This document shows positions 1 to 10,219 of a DNA stretch of 64,000 bases, piece after piece. Where the stretch lies: positions 26,023 to 90,022 of the forward strand of contig JAYKGU010000213.1 of assembly GCA_035285585.1 (NCBI GenBank), written 5' to 3'. How positions within the stretch are numbered: position 1 is the stretch's first letter; each line of letters opens with the position of its first letter. Origin of the DNA: JAYKGU01 sp035285585 (GTDB lineage Bacteria > Cyanobacteriota > Cyanobacteriia > CAKZMO01). The translations under genes were made by a program, and so were the position numbers. The notes below the pieces were generated by a model. That model saw nothing but the letters and a program-made list of their open reading frames with translations. It searched no databases and was not told the DNA's origin.

Positions 1-1
1 C

Positions 2-3000
2 TGCATCCGCCAAACCACCCCAGAGCAGCGGGCCGATCTGGATCTGAGTAGCTGGACGCTGGCCTTCTCGGGGGCCGAACCCGTGCGGGCCGATACCCTG
101 CAGCGGTTTACAGAAATGTTTGCCCCCTGCGGCTTTCGTCCCGAAGCCTTCTATCCCTGCTATGGTATGGCGGAGGCCACTTTATTTGTGACCGGGGGCG
201 ATCGCACCATTCCCCCTACTCACCTCACCCTCAATGCGACCGCTCTAGAGCAAAACCAGATTGCGATCGCCCATCCCGCCGATGACACTGCCCGTACCCT
301 GGTAAGCTGCGGCGTGTCCCATCCCAGCCAGCAGGTCGCCATTGTCAACCCAGAAACCCTCTGTCGCTGTGAAGAAAACGAGGTGGGGGAAATCTGGGTA
401 AACGGGGAGAGCGTTACCCAGGGCTACTGGCACCGGCCCCAACTCACCCAGGACGCCTTTCGCGCCTGCCTAGCGGACGGGGGAGATGGAGAATTTTTGC
501 GATCCGGTGACCTGGGGTTCCTGCGGGACGGTGAGCTGTTCGTGACGGGCCGCCTTAAGGATTTGATTATCATTCGCGGGCTGAACCACTATCCCCAGGA
601 CATTGAGCTAACGGTGGAGCAGTGCCATCCCGCCCTGCGGCTGGGCAACGGGGCGGCGGTATCCGTGGAGGTGGGCGGTGAGGAACGGCTGGTAATTGTC
701 CAGGAGGTGAAGCGGAGCGCCCTGCGCCGTCTCCAGGTGGCCGACGTGGTCAGCGCCATCCGGCAGGCGGTGGGGGAAAATCACACCCTCCAGCCCTACG
801 CCGTGCTGCTGTTAAAAACGGGCAGCATCCCCAAAACGTCGAGCGGCAAAATTCAGCGCCATGCCTGTCGGGCCGGATTTTTGGCGGGCACCCTGGAGGT
901 GGTGGGGCAGTGGGTCGAATCCTCCCCCACGGCAACGAGTTTGCCCCAGCCCGCTGCCCAACCCGCACCCCTACCGACTCCCCCCACCCAGTCCAATGAG
1001 GTGCGGGCCATTCAGCGTTGGCTGGCAACCACTCTGGCGGAGCGGCTGGGCCTCGACCCGGAAGCCATTTCCATTGATGAACCCTTTGCCCGCTACGGCC
1101 TGGACTCGGTGGCGGCGGTGCAGCTCTCTGGGCAGTTGGAAGACTGGCTGGGGCGATCGCTCCCTCCTACCCTGGCCTACGACTATCCCACCATCGCTTC
1201 CCTGGCGGCCTTCCTCGGCGGCGATGGAGAAGCGGCGGCGGCAACGCTGCACGCGCCAGATGCCGAGGCCTTGACGACGGACGAAATTGCCATCGTTGGC
1301 CTGGGCTGCCGCTTCCCTGGAGCCGACAATCCAGCAGAGTTCTGGCAGCTCCTGCGGGAGGGGCGTGACGCCATTTCTCAGGTGGGCGATCGCTGGCAGG
1401 GCGATCGCTCCACGCAGATAGGCGGATTTTTGCGCCAGGTTGACCAGTTCGACCCGCAGTTTTTTGGCATCTCCCCCCGCGAGGCCAGCCGCATGGACCC
1501 CCAGCAGCGCCTCCTGCTGGAGGTGAGCTGGGAAGCTCTGGAGTATGCGGGCATTGCCCCAGATTCCCTGGCAGGGTCGGCAACGGGGGTGTTTTTGGGG
1601 GTGAGCAGCAGCGACTATGCCCAGCTCCAGGTCCGGGGAGGGGGCGACGGGCAGGCCGACCCCTACTCCGGCACGGGGAATGCCCACAGTATTGTGGCCA
1701 ATCGGCTCTCCTATTTTCTGGATTTGCGGGGGCCATCCCTGGCGGTTGACACCGCCTGCTCCTCCTCTCTGGTGGCAATCCATCTGGCCTGCCAGCATCT
1801 TCAAAACGGGGAATGTGACCAGGCGATCGCCGGTGGGGTCAACCTCATCCTCGCCCCCGACCTCACCCGCACCTTTGCCCAGGCGGGGATGCTCTCCCCC
1901 GATGCTCGCTGCAAAACCTTCGACGCCAGCGCCAACGGCTATGTACGCGGCGAAGGCTGCGGCGTAGTGATCCTCAAGCGGCTCTCGGCGGCCCAGCGCG
2001 ATGGGGATGCGGTGCTGGCGGTGATCAAGGGTTCGGCGGTAAACCAGGATGGGCGCAGCAATGGCCTTACTGCCCCCAACGGCCCGGCACAGCAGGCGGT
2101 GATTCGTCAGGCACTGCGGCGGGCGGGGATTACCCCCGACCAGGTGAGCTATGTGGATGCCCACGGCACGGGCACCGAGTTGGGCGACCCGATTGAGCTG
2201 AATGCCCTGAAGACGGTGCTGGTGCAGGGGCGGCAGGCTGATGCCCCCTGCTGGATTGGCTCGGTGAAGACCAATATCGGGCATCTGGAGGCCGCCGCTG
2301 GTATTGCTGGGCTAATCAAGGTGGTGCTGGCCCTCCAGCATGGGGAAATCCCGCCCCACTTACATTTCCAGACGCCTAACCCCCATGCGTCTCTCGATCA
2401 GACGTCCCTCGCCATCCCCACCCAGCGGCAGCCCTGGACGGTGACCTCCGAGAGTCGGATTGCTGGCGTCAGTTCCTTTGGCTTTGGTGGTACCAATGCC
2501 CATATGGTGGTGGCCGCTGCGCCGCCGGTGGCCGAGTCGCTGCCGTCCAGCGGTGCGCTTCCCTCCACGACAGCCATCCCCGCAGCTTTGACGCCCCACC
2601 CCACCGCCCATTTGTTTACCCTTTCCGCGAAAAGCGCCCCAGCCCTGCGGGATCTGGCCCGCCGCTATGAAACCTTCCTTAATCGCCATCCTGAAGCCTC
2701 CCTGACGGACGTATGTGGCACCGCCAATACGGGGCGCGCTCACCTCAGCCATCGGCTAGCGGTGGTGGCCGAGTCGCGCGATCGCCTGCAGGAGCGGCTG
2801 CTGGACTTTATCAGCCAGGACGATGGGGAACTCCAGTCGGGATCAGCGAAGGCGATCGCCCACGGTACGGTGCAGGCTGGCTCCCCACCCAGGCTGGCGT
2901 TTTTGTTCACGGGGCAGGGGTCTCAGTATGTCAACATGGGGCACGAGCTGTATGAGACGCAGCCCGTTTTTCGACAGGCCCTGGATCAGTGCGACCGGCT

Positions 3001-6000
3001 GCTGCGATCGCATCTGGCAGTTCCCCTGCTGGAGGTGCTCTATCCCACCGATGGGCGACCAACGGGACTGCTGGATCAGACCGCCTACACCCAACCCGCC
3101 CTATTTGCCCTGGAGTATGCCCTGGCGCAGCTCTGGCAATCCTGGGGGATTTTCCCCGACTACGTCATGGGCCACAGCGTCGGGGAGTATGTGGCGGCCT
3201 GTGTGGCGGGGGTCTTTAGCCTGGAAGATGGCCTGCGGCTGATTGCCGAGCGATCGCGCCTGATGCAGGCCTTGCCCAGCACTGGCACGATGGTGGTGGC
3301 CTTTGCCACCGCTGACCAGGTGGCCGAAATTTTGGAGGCCAAGGGGCAGCAGGCGGACATTGCGGCGATCAACGGTGCAGAAAATACGGTGATTTCTGGC
3401 GAGGGAGGGGCGATCGCCCGCCTGGTAGCGCAACTGACGGAAATGGGCATCCAAACCAAGCCGCTGCAAGTCTCCCACGCCTTCCACTCGCCCCTGATGG
3501 AGCCGATGCTGGCCGAGTTTGAGGCGATCGCCCGCACCGTTGCCTACCGAACGCCCGTGCTGCCCGTGGTGTCTAACGTGACGGGCACCCTCATTGGCGA
3601 AGAAATTGCCCAGGCCGACTACTGGTGTCGCCACATCCGCCAGCCCGTCCAGTTTGCCGCTGGGCTGAACGCCCTGGACGAGGCAGGTTGCCAGGTTTTT
3701 CTGGAGGTGGGGCCGCAGCCGGTGCTCTTAGGCATGGGGCGGCGGTGTCTGGGCGATCGCTCCAACAAGCGCGCCTGGCTTCCCAGCCTGCGGGAGGGGC
3801 GCTCCGACTGGGCGCAACTGCTCCAGAGCGTGGGCAAACTTTATGTTCAGGGGCTACCGATTCGCTGGACGGCCCTGGATACGCGCCCCGTTCGCCGCCG
3901 TCTGACGGATCTGCCCACCTACCCGTGGCAGCGGCAGCGCTACTGGTTTGCTGATACCTGGGAGGGACAGCCTGCCCCAACGACCGTCCAAACCGACATC
4001 CAATCCCTGCTCTACGAACTCCAGTGGCGGCCCCAATCCCGTCCGGAGCCGCAGCTCCTGACCAAAACCGGAGCCTGGCTCATCTGGGCCGACCAGCCGG
4101 AGGCGATCGCGTCCCTGGCGGCTGATTTGCGCCAGCGGGGGCAAAGGGTTTTGCAGGTGTCATCTGGGGCGAGCTATTGCCAGGATTCCCCCACCTCCTG
4201 GCGCATTGACCCGTCGAATATGCACCAGTGGGGACAGGTTTTTCGGGCAGTTCAGTCGCTGTTGGACACCCCTGACTCGCCACAATTAGGGCTGGTGTAT
4301 CTGGAAAACGGGGGCGCTACCCAGGAGGCTGAGCCAGATCGGGTCGCGCTCCAGTCGGGGCAGCGGGTATTGGCCTTGCTGCACGCCCTGCTGGAAACGC
4401 CCTTTTCCCAGCCCGCTAAGCTGTGGCTGGTGACGCGGCGGGCGATCGCCCTCCACCCAGATACCTCGGTGAACTGGACAGGGGCGGCCCTCTGGGGGCT
4501 GGGCAGGGTCATTGCCCTGGAGCATCCTGACCTGTGGGGCGGCCTGATTGATTGGGCTGACGACGCTGCGATGGGGGCGATCGCCCCCGATCTGCTGGCC
4601 CCGGATGGGGAAACCCAACTGGCTTTTGCGGGTCAGCAGCGCTACGTAGCCCGCCTGACCCGCAGCCTGTGGCAGCCTGTGATGCCCGCCGCTCCAGTCT
4701 TACCCCAGGATAACCAGGCCACTTATCTGATCACTGGAGGTCTGGGGGCGCTGGGGCTGACCGTGGCCCAGGCATTGGTTGACCAGGGGGCGGCCCATGT
4801 AACCCTGATTGGTCGCCGTAAACCTTCGGCCCAGGCCCAGGCAAAGCTGCGGCAGCTTGAGCAGGCGGGGGGCGCATTCCTGGTGCTGCAGGCCGATGTC
4901 GCCCAGCAGGATGAGCTGGCCCAGGTCTTGGCGACCCTGCGGGCGTCGGGGCTGCGGCTGCGGGGTGTTGTCCATGCGGCGGGCGTTTTAGAGGATGGGG
5001 TGCTGGCCCACCAGACGGCGGCACAGTTCGAGCGGGTCTTTATCCCGAAGGTCAGGGGCGCGCTTCACCTGCATCGCCTCACCCAGGATCAGCCCCTGGA
5101 TTTCTTTATGCTGTTTTCCTCGGCGGCGGCGCTGCTGGGGTCGCCAGGGCAGGGCAACTATGCCGCTGCCAATGCGGTGTTAGATGCGATCGCCCACCAC
5201 CGCCGCGCCCAGGGACTCCCTGCCACGACCCTCAACTGGGGGGCCTGGGCAACCGCTGGCATGGCGGATCAGGAGCATCGTCTGCGGCAGATGGCCCTGC
5301 GGGGCATGGACGCCCTTACCCCCGACCAGGGTGTGCAGGTGTTGACGGCCCTGCTGGGTTTGCCGGAGGGCGATCGCCCCATCCAGTTGGGAATCTGCGC
5401 GGCCCGCTGGGAGCGAGTGCTGGCGGCGCTGCCCGGCGACCGTCCGCCGACCTATCTCCTGGATGTGGTCAGCGGGGGCATTCCGGGTTCCCCGGTAGGG
5501 GCCTTCCCGCCGTCTCCTTCGCCAGACAATAAGGATGTGCAGGCAGCGATCGCCCCCCTCATCCACCAGTCTCAGCCGGAGCGGGAAGCCTTTTTTGTGG
5601 CCTATTTGCGGCGGCAGGTGGCGGCGGTGCTCCAGCTTGCGGTTGACCAGGTGCCCACGGACGGCAATCTGATGGATCTGGGGCTGGATTCCCTGATGGT
5701 GATGGAGGCCATCAACCAGATTCGGCAAGACTTTCAGATTCTGCTCTACCCCCGCGAGTTCTACGAACGTCCCCGCATTGAGACGCTGGCGACCTATCTC
5801 GCTGCCGAAGTCGCCCGGATTCATGGGCCATCCTCCCAGCCCTTACCCGCAAGTAACCCTGCCCTGGATATCACGTCACGGCTGGTGCCGCCCTCGCCCA
5901 GGGTAGTGCCCACAGGGTCTGCAACGCTCCCCAAGGCCGCCTTTATCCTCTCCAGCCCCCGCTCCGGCTCGACTCTGTTGCGGGTAATGCTGGCGGGCCA

Positions 6001-7678
6001 TCCCAACCTGTTTGCCGCACCAGAGCTGCATTTGCTGCCCTTTGCCACCATGGGCGATCGCCACCATCACCTGGGCCAATCCCACCTGGGGGAAGGCTTG
6101 CAGCGATCGCTGATGGCCCTCAAAGGTCTGGATGCCGCTGCCAGCGAGGCGGTGGTGCAGGACTGGGTGAATCGGAATCTGGCGATCGCCGATGTCTACG
6201 CGATGCTGCAAGACTTTGCGGGCGATCGCCTGGTGGTGGACAAATCCCCCACCTACGCCATGAACCCGGATGTGCTGCACCACGCGGAGGCGATTTTCGC
6301 GGGGGCGAAGTATGTGCACCTGGTGCGCCACCCCTACGCCGTGATTGAGTCCTTCGTGCGCATGCGCATGGATAAGCTGCTGGGGGCGGCGGCGGCCAAT
6401 CCCTATGCCCTGGCGGAAACCATCTGGGCGCAGAGTAACCAGAACATCCTGACCTTTGGTGAAGGGCTGGGGACGCGCTACCATCCTGTGCGCTATGAAG
6501 ACCTGGTGCGGGAGCCGCAAAAGATTCTGGCCCAGATTTGCGACTTTCTGGAGATTCCCTTCGACCCGTCGCTGCTAGATCCGTATCAGGGCGATCGCCT
6601 CACGGACGGCATCCACGCCAAATCCCTGGCGGTGGGTGACCCCAACTTCCAGCAGCACCACCAGATCGAGCCTGACCTGGCCGATGCCTGGCGCACCCTG
6701 GAACTGCCCCACCGCCTGTCTACCTCGACCCAGGAGCTGGCGGCCCAGATGGGTTACCTACTGCCCCACGAGGCGATCTCCCCTCCCCCCGCTGTTCCTG
6801 CCCCCGCGAAGGAAATTCAAATGACGGAAACCCCCATCGAGGTGCAGGGGCTGTCCCTGAATCTCTGCACCTGGGGCAAGGACACCGACCCGCTGATTCT
6901 TTGCCTGCACGGCATTTTGGAGCAGGGGGCGGTGTGGCATCCCGTGGGCCAAACCCTAGCGGCTCAGGGCTATCGGGTGGTCGCTCCCGATCTGCGGGGC
7001 CATGGGCGCTCGGCCCACGGTCACACCTATCACCTGCTGGACTTTTTGGGGGATGTGGACGCCCTGGTGCGCCACCTCACGGACGCCCCCTTCACCCTGG
7101 TGGGCCACTCCATGGGGTCGGTGATTGCCGCCCTGTATGCCAGTGCGCGATCGCCCCAGGTGCAGTCCCTCGTGCTGGTGGAGACGGTGCTGCCTGCTGC
7201 CGAACGGTTTAATCCGGCGGAACAGCTAGCAGTACATCTGGATTATCTGACCTCGCCCCCGGCCCATCCCGTATTTGCCGACGTAGCCACTGCCGCCCGG
7301 CGTCTCCAGCAGGCTACCCCGGCCCTGACCGCATCCCTGGCCCTGACTCTGGCAGAGCGTATCTGTCAACCCTGCGAGGGAGGAGTTTGCTGGCGCTGGG
7401 ATGCGAAGCTGCGCAGCCGCTCGGGACTGGGCTTCCCCAGCTTTCCCTTGGGGCGGAATGCCTATCTGGGGATGCTGGAGCAGCTCGCCATGCCCGTAAC
7501 CCTAGTGACGGGCGATCGCAGCGAATTCAACCGTCCAGAAGACCTGACGGCCCTCCTGGCGGCCCTCCCTGCGGCGGCGCATCGGGTTCTACCGGGCGGT
7601 CACCACCTGCCCATTGACGCCCCAGACGGTCTTGCGGATAGTATTCTCAGTGCCGTCCGCCGCCCTGAGGGCTTGTAA
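2..7678 (+). CDS. ols: Olefin synthase (Ols-type type I PKS), 5'-truncated by the window edge
   Basis: The reading frame is open from base 2, so the N-terminal half of the first domain lies outside the window. Domain order is fatty acyl-AMP ligase (to about base 910, ending with the SGKIQR motif), ACP1 (GLDS serine at 1106-1108), ketosynthase (Cys in DTACSSS at 1757-1759, His at 2162 and 2282), malonyl-type acyltransferase (GHSVGE serine at 3176, HAFH motif), ketoreductase (TGGLGALG near 4730, Tyr at 5159), ACP2 (GLDS serine at 5690), PAPS sulfotransferase (SSPRSGST near 5950) and a GHSMG alpha/beta-hydrolase thioesterase (Ser at 7109). This exact order is that of the Synechococcus PCC 7002 Ols enzyme, which activates a fatty acid, extends it by two carbons, reduces and sulfates the beta-hydroxyl, then releases a terminal alkene by decarboxylation and sulfate loss. 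Every catalytic motif inspected is intact. The alkene chain length cannot be read from the sequence. Confidence 0.93.
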   Translation, partial: CIRQTTPEQRADLDLSSWTLAFSGAEPVRADTLQRFTEMFAPCGFRPEAFYPCYGMAEATLFVTGGDRTIPPTHLTLNATALEQNQIAIAHPADDTARTLVSCGVSHPSQQVAIVNPETLCRCEENEVGEIWVNGESVTQGYWHRPQLTQDAFRACLADGGDGEFLRSGDLGFLRDGELFVTGRLKDLIIIRGLNHYPQDIELTVEQCHPALRLGNGAAVSVEVGGEERLVIVQEVKRSALRRLQVADVVSAIRQAVGENHTLQPYAVLLLKTGSIPKTSSGKIQRHACRAGFLAGTLEVVGQWVESSPTATSLPQPAAQPAPLPTPPTQSNEVRAIQRWLATTLAERLGLDPEAISIDEPFARYGLDSVAAVQLSGQLEDWLGRSLPPTLAYDYPTIASLAAFLGGDGEAAAATLHAPDAEALTTDEIAIVGLGCRFPGADNPAEFWQLLREGRDAISQVGDRWQGDRSTQIGGFLRQVDQFDPQFFGISPREASRMDPQQRLLLEVSWEALEYAGIAPDSLAGSATGVFLGVSSSDYAQLQVRGGGDGQADPYSGTGNAHSIVANRLSYFLDLRGPSLAVDTACSSSLVAIHLACQHLQNGECDQAIAGGVNLILAPDLTRTFAQAGMLSPDARCKTFDASANGYVRGEGCGVVILKRLSAAQRDGDAVLAVIKGSAVNQDGRSNGLTAPNGPAQQAVIRQALRRAGITPDQVSYVDAHGTGTELGDPIELNALKTVLVQGRQADAPCWIGSVKTNIGHLEAAAGIAGLIKVVLALQHGEIPPHLHFQTPNPHASLDQTSLAIPTQRQPWTVTSESRIAGVSSFGFGGTNAHMVVAAAPPVAESLPSSGALPSTTAIPAALTPHPTAHLFTLSAKSAPALRDLARRYETFLNRHPEASLTDVCGTANTGRAHLSHRLAVVAESRDRLQERLLDFISQDDGELQSGSAKAIAHGTVQAGSPPRLAFLFTGQGSQYVNMGHELYETQPVFRQALDQCDRLLRSHLAVPLLEVLYPTDGRPTGLLDQTAYTQPALFALEYALAQLWQSWGIFPDYVMGHSVGEYVAACVAGVFSLEDGLRLIAERSRLMQALPSTGTMVVAFATADQVAEILEAKGQQADIAAINGAENTVISGEGGAIARLVAQLTEMGIQTKPLQVSHAFHSPLMEPMLAEFEAIARTVAYRTPVLPVVSNVTGTLIGEEIAQADYWCRHIRQPVQFAAGLNALDEAGCQVFLEVGPQPVLLGMGRRCLGDRSNKRAWLPSLREGRSDWAQLLQSVGKLYVQGLPIRWTALDTRPVRRRLTDLPTYPWQRQRYWFADTWEGQPAPTTVQTDIQSLLYELQWRPQSRPEPQLLTKTGAWLIWADQPEAIASLAADLRQRGQRVLQVSSGASYCQDSPTSWRIDPSNMHQWGQVFRAVQSLLDTPDSPQLGLVYLENGGATQEAEPDRVALQSGQRVLALLHALLETPFSQPAKLWLVTRRAIALHPDTSVNWTGAALWGLGRVIALEHPDLWGGLIDWADDAAMGAIAPDLLAPDGETQLAFAGQQRYVARLTRSLWQPVMPAAPVLPQDNQATYLITGGLGALGLTVAQALVDQGAAHVTLIGRRKPSAQAQAKLRQLEQAGGAFLVLQADVAQQDELAQVLATLRASGLRLRGVVHAAGVLEDGVLAHQTAAQFERVFIPKVRGALHLHRLTQDQPLDFFMLFSSAAALLGSPGQGNYAAANAVLDAIAHHRRAQGLPATTLNWGAWATAGMADQEHRLRQMALRGMDALTPDQGVQVLTALLGLPEGDRPIQLGICAARWERVLAALPGDRPPTYLLDVVSGGIPGSPVGAFPPSPSPDNKDVQAAIAPLIHQSQPEREAFFVAYLRRQVAAVLQLAVDQVPTDGNLMDLGLDSLMVMEAINQIRQDFQILLYPREFYERPRIETLATYLAAEVARIHGPSSQPLPASNPALDITSRLVPPSPRVVPTGSATLPKAAFILSSPRSGSTLLRVMLAGHPNLFAAPELHLLPFATMGDRHHHLGQSHLGEGLQRSLMALKGLDAAASEAVVQDWVNRNLAIADVYAMLQDFAGDRLVVDKSPTYAMNPDVLHHAEAIFAGAKYVHLVRHPYAVIESFVRMRMDKLLGAAAANPYALAETIWAQSNQNILTFGEGLGTRYHPVRYEDLVREPQKILAQICDFLEIPFDPSLLDPYQGDRLTDGIHAKSLAVGDPNFQQHHQIEPDLADAWRTLELPHRLSTSTQELAAQMGYLLPHEAISPPPAVPAPAKEIQMTETPIEVQGLSLNLCTWGKDTDPLILCLHGILEQGAVWHPVGQTLAAQGYRVVAPDLRGHGRSAHGHTYHLLDFLGDVDALVRHLTDAPFTLVGHSMGSVIAALYASARSPQVQSLVLVETVLPAAERFNPAEQLAVHLDYLTSPPAHPVFADVATAARRLQQATPALTASLALTLAERICQPCEGGVCWRWDAKLRSRSGLGFPSFPLGRNAYLGMLEQLAMPVTLVTGDRSEFNRPEDLTALLAALPAAAHRVLPGGHHLPIDAPDGLADSILSAVRRPEGL

Positions 7679-7705
7679 GAAGTGTTTCATGAGGGTTTCC
7701 TGACG

Positions 7706-8647
7706 ATGCGCGATCGCCCCTATCAGCTCCTGTGGGAAATTCCCCTGGCTGTTCTGTCCTTCCTGTTTTTCAAGGTGATGAAGGCCGTCATTGGTGTTCT
7801 TTACCTGGCCTTTCTCCAGCTCAATCCGGCGAAGGCCACCCAGTGGCGGGTGCTGTCGGCGGAAACCCTGGCGTCGCCCCTGAGTCTGCCCGTCCTCATG
7901 ACCAAAGGCCCCCGCTGGAATACCCACGCCATCATCGGCACCGCTGGCCCCTTCCCGGTCAGCCACACCCTGGCCCTGGATGGGGAAACGATCCGGGCCT
8001 CGGCGGCGTCCTGGACGGCGGCAATTTACACCTATCCGGGCTACCGCACCGTGGGCACCCTCGGTTCCCTCAGCGGTCAGGGGGAGCAACTGACGCTGCT
8101 CCCCGGTCGCTACTCGGTGGGGCTGCGCTATTACAACTGGCGGGACACGGTGGTGATGCCATCCATTTCGGTGGACGGGGAGGAGCGCATTCCCGCCCAG
8201 GCGGTTTCCCCCAAGGTAAACGCGTTCTATGGGAAGCTGGCTGAGCGGAAAAGCTGGTTTTACCAGGCGCTGCACTACTATGTCTACACCCTGCTCAAGC
8301 TGCGCCGCTGGCTACCAGAGGGCTTTGTGCAGCGCGAGTATCTGCCCGTGGGTGCCCCTGAGACGGCCTTCCTCTATGGGGCGATCGCCCCCGGTCATAC
8401 CCTCCGGCTCCACCTCCAGCCTCCCCTGCTGGAGCAATACGACACCTATCTGACCCTCTACAACCGGGCCAGTCTGCCCCTGTTTTGGGAACAGCTCCGC
8501 TCCCCCGACTACGCCAGCCCACTCCTGCCCAATGACGGCACTTATCTTTTGCGCATTCGCCCCAAACCAGGCAGCTCTCCTGATGCAGCCGAAAATGCGC
8601 CCCTGGCCTTTTCCCCTGACTGGATCACCATCACCACCCAGCCATGA
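7706..8647 (+). CDS. Conserved unknown protein between olefin synthase and PPTase, N-terminal membrane anchor
   Basis: I do not recognise a functional family. The protein is about 313 residues if it starts at the ATG at 7706, which has GAGGG ten bases upstream; an in-frame GTG at 7682 would add eight residues. A hydrophobic stretch near residues 9-33 looks like a membrane anchor. The rest is mixed beta-rich sequence with many aromatic residues, including a Tyr-rich region around the middle, and has no obvious catalytic motif. It begins within 30 bases of the olefin synthase stop codon and its TGA overlaps the next gene's ATG, so the three genes are almost certainly co-transcribed and translationally coupled. 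A role in handling or membrane delivery of the hydrocarbon is inference from position only. Confidence 0.8.
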   Translation: MRDRPYQLLWEIPLAVLSFLFFKVMKAVIGVLYLAFLQLNPAKATQWRVLSAETLASPLSLPVLMTKGPRWNTHAIIGTAGPFPVSHTLALDGETIRASAASWTAAIYTYPGYRTVGTLGSLSGQGEQLTLLPGRYSVGLRYYNWRDTVVMPSISVDGEERIPAQAVSPKVNAFYGKLAERKSWFYQALHYYVYTLLKLRRWLPEGFVQREYLPVGAPETAFLYGAIAPGHTLRLHLQPPLLEQYDTYLTLYNRASLPLFWEQLRSPDYASPLLPNDGTYLLRIRPKPGSSPDAAENAPLAFSPDWITITTQP

Positions 8648-9399
8648 GTGACGCGGTTCCCGCCCTGCAGCAAACCTGGCAGTCGCCGCCCCCGGTGCTT
8701 ACCTTGAAGGAAAGCGAAGTGCATCTGTGGCAAGCCTCGCTGGATGTCTCCGCTGATCTCCTGACCCAACTGGCCCGATCCCTCTCCGCCGACGAGCGCG
8801 ATCGCGCCAATCGCTTCAAATTTGCCCAGCACCGCCAGGCCTACGTCGCCGCCCGAGGTATCCTGCGGCAGATGCTCGCCGCTTACCTCCAGGCCAATCC
8901 GGCGCACCTGTGCTTTCAGTACGGCGATCGCGGCAAACCTGCCCTGGTGTCGCCCAATCCCTTAAACCTCTCGTTTAACCTCTCCCACTCCAACAATCTG
9001 GCCCTCTATGCCGTCACCCGCCATGTGCCGGTGGGGGTGGATGTGGAGTGTTTGCGATCGCTCCCCGACGCCGACAAGCTGGCCGAGCGCTTCTTCACCC
9101 CCCAGGAAGCTACCCTGCTCAAAGCAATGGCCGCCGCCGACCGGGAGCGGCTGTTTTTCAAGCTGTGGACCTGCAAGGAAGCCTATCTGAAGGCCATTGG
9201 CGAGGGCATTGCGGGCCTGCACACCGTGGAAATTTCCCTGGGGCTGCCGGTATCGGAACCAGTACTCCGCCTGCCCTACGCCCCCCACACCGTCAAAGCC
9301 TGGTCGCTGCAGACGCTTGATCTGGGCGATCGCTACCTCGCTGCCCTGGCGGTAAAGCTACCCAAATTCGTTTCCCAGACGTTTCGCTTTCCTACCTAG
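8644..9399 (+). CDS. 4'-phosphopantetheinyl transferase (Sfp/HetI type)
   Basis: This 251-residue protein carries the Sfp-family signature: GVDVE for Mg and CoA binding, then FFxLWTCKEAYLKAIG about 50 residues later. Such enzymes move the phosphopantetheine arm of CoA onto the serine of acyl or peptidyl carrier proteins, making them active. Length fits the roughly 230-260-residue Sfp class rather than the short AcpS class. The ATG overlaps the preceding stop as ATGA, placing it in the olefin synthase operon, so its likely main substrates are the two ACP domains of that enzyme. It may also serve other carrier proteins, since many cyanobacteria have one broad-range Sfp-type enzyme. The 3' end overlaps the convergent creatininase gene by eight bases. 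Confidence 0.93.
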   Translation: MSDAVPALQQTWQSPPPVLTLKESEVHLWQASLDVSADLLTQLARSLSADERDRANRFKFAQHRQAYVAARGILRQMLAAYLQANPAHLCFQYGDRGKPALVSPNPLNLSFNLSHSNNLALYAVTRHVPVGVDVECLRSLPDADKLAERFFTPQEATLLKAMAAADRERLFFKLWTCKEAYLKAIGEGIAGLHTVEISLGLPVSEPVLRLPYAPHTVKAWSLQTLDLGDRYLAALAVKLPKFVSQTFRFPT

Positions 9400-10147
9400 G
9401 AGCATCCGCCGCGAGAAATTTGCGGTAGCGATCGCTCAAGTCCTCCACTGCCCGCTCGTAGAACTGCCTGCCGTGATCGGGGGTGGCCAGGGCCGGATTT
9501 GACCCCATGCGTCCGTCGGGGTAGCGGCGGCGGAAGTCAACGGCGTTGTAGATGGGATGCCCCGACGCGACGGGGGAAGTGAGGGGGGCCTGCTTGATGG
9601 CGTTGGGATAGACGTACTGGGTGAGGGCCACCTCGCTGGGGGTAGCGTGGGAACCTTCCTCCGCGCCATACAGTTCCCGCGCCAGTTGGGCGACAGCGGG
9701 GCAGGTAAACCAGTTCTCCAGGCGGCACTGGACGCGATCGCCGTGGGAAATGGGCAGATCCAGGATTGCCGCGTAGGTTTCAGAAAAGGCCGCCTTCAGG
9801 GTGGCAATGTTCCCACCGTGGCCGTTGATAAAAAAGAACTGGGTGAAGCCTGCACGGGCCAGACTCACTAGATAGTCTCGGATCACCAGAATCAGGGTGC
9901 TGGGACGCAGGCTGATGCTGCCAGGGAAAGCGGTGTGGTGCAGGGCCATGCCCACGCTGATGGTGGGGGCTACCAGGGCACCCGTGGCTTCACCAACGCC
10001 CTGGGCGATCGCCTCGGCGCAGATGGCGTCGGTACCAATCAGCCCTGTTGGCCCATGCTGTTCGGTCGAGCCGATGGGAATGATGAGTCCCTGAGAATCG
10101 GTCAGATAGGCTTCAACCTCAAGCCAGGTCGCTAATTGCAGTAACAC
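9392..10147 (-). CDS. Creatininase family protein
   Basis: The 251-residue protein has the family's metal-binding pattern: Glu29 and His31 in GSTEQHG, Asp40 in GTDAIC, a NGHGGN motif with His110, and a later EEGSHATPSE segment. Known members are Zn/Mn amidohydrolases such as creatininase, FAPy hydrolases of riboflavin and F420 synthesis, and the MftE peptidase. None of the partner genes that would specify one of those roles is adjacent, so the substrate is unknown. It converges on the PPTase gene with an eight-base overlap, and its start lies 72 bases from a divergently read small gene. Confidence 0.88.
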   Translation of the reverse strand: MLLQLATWLEVEAYLTDSQGLIIPIGSTEQHGPTGLIGTDAICAEAIAQGVGEATGALVAPTISVGMALHHTAFPGSISLRPSTLILVIRDYLVSLARAGFTQFFFINGHGGNIATLKAAFSETYAAILDLPISHGDRVQCRLENWFTCPAVAQLARELYGAEEGSHATPSEVALTQYVYPNAIKQAPLTSPVASGHPIYNAVDFRRRYPDGRMGSNPALATPDHGRQFYERAVEDLSDRYRKFLAADAPR

Positions 10148-10219
10148 GCTAGGTTAATCCACTCAACAACAATCATCAAGAAACGGTGAGATTATATTTT
10201 TTTTCCGGAAATTTCTGCG

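Noticed and set aside
971..2284. Long antisense ORFs within the olefin synthase gene
   Set aside because: They mirror the codon pattern of the strongly supported GC-rich sense frame and have no ribosome sites or recognisable domains.
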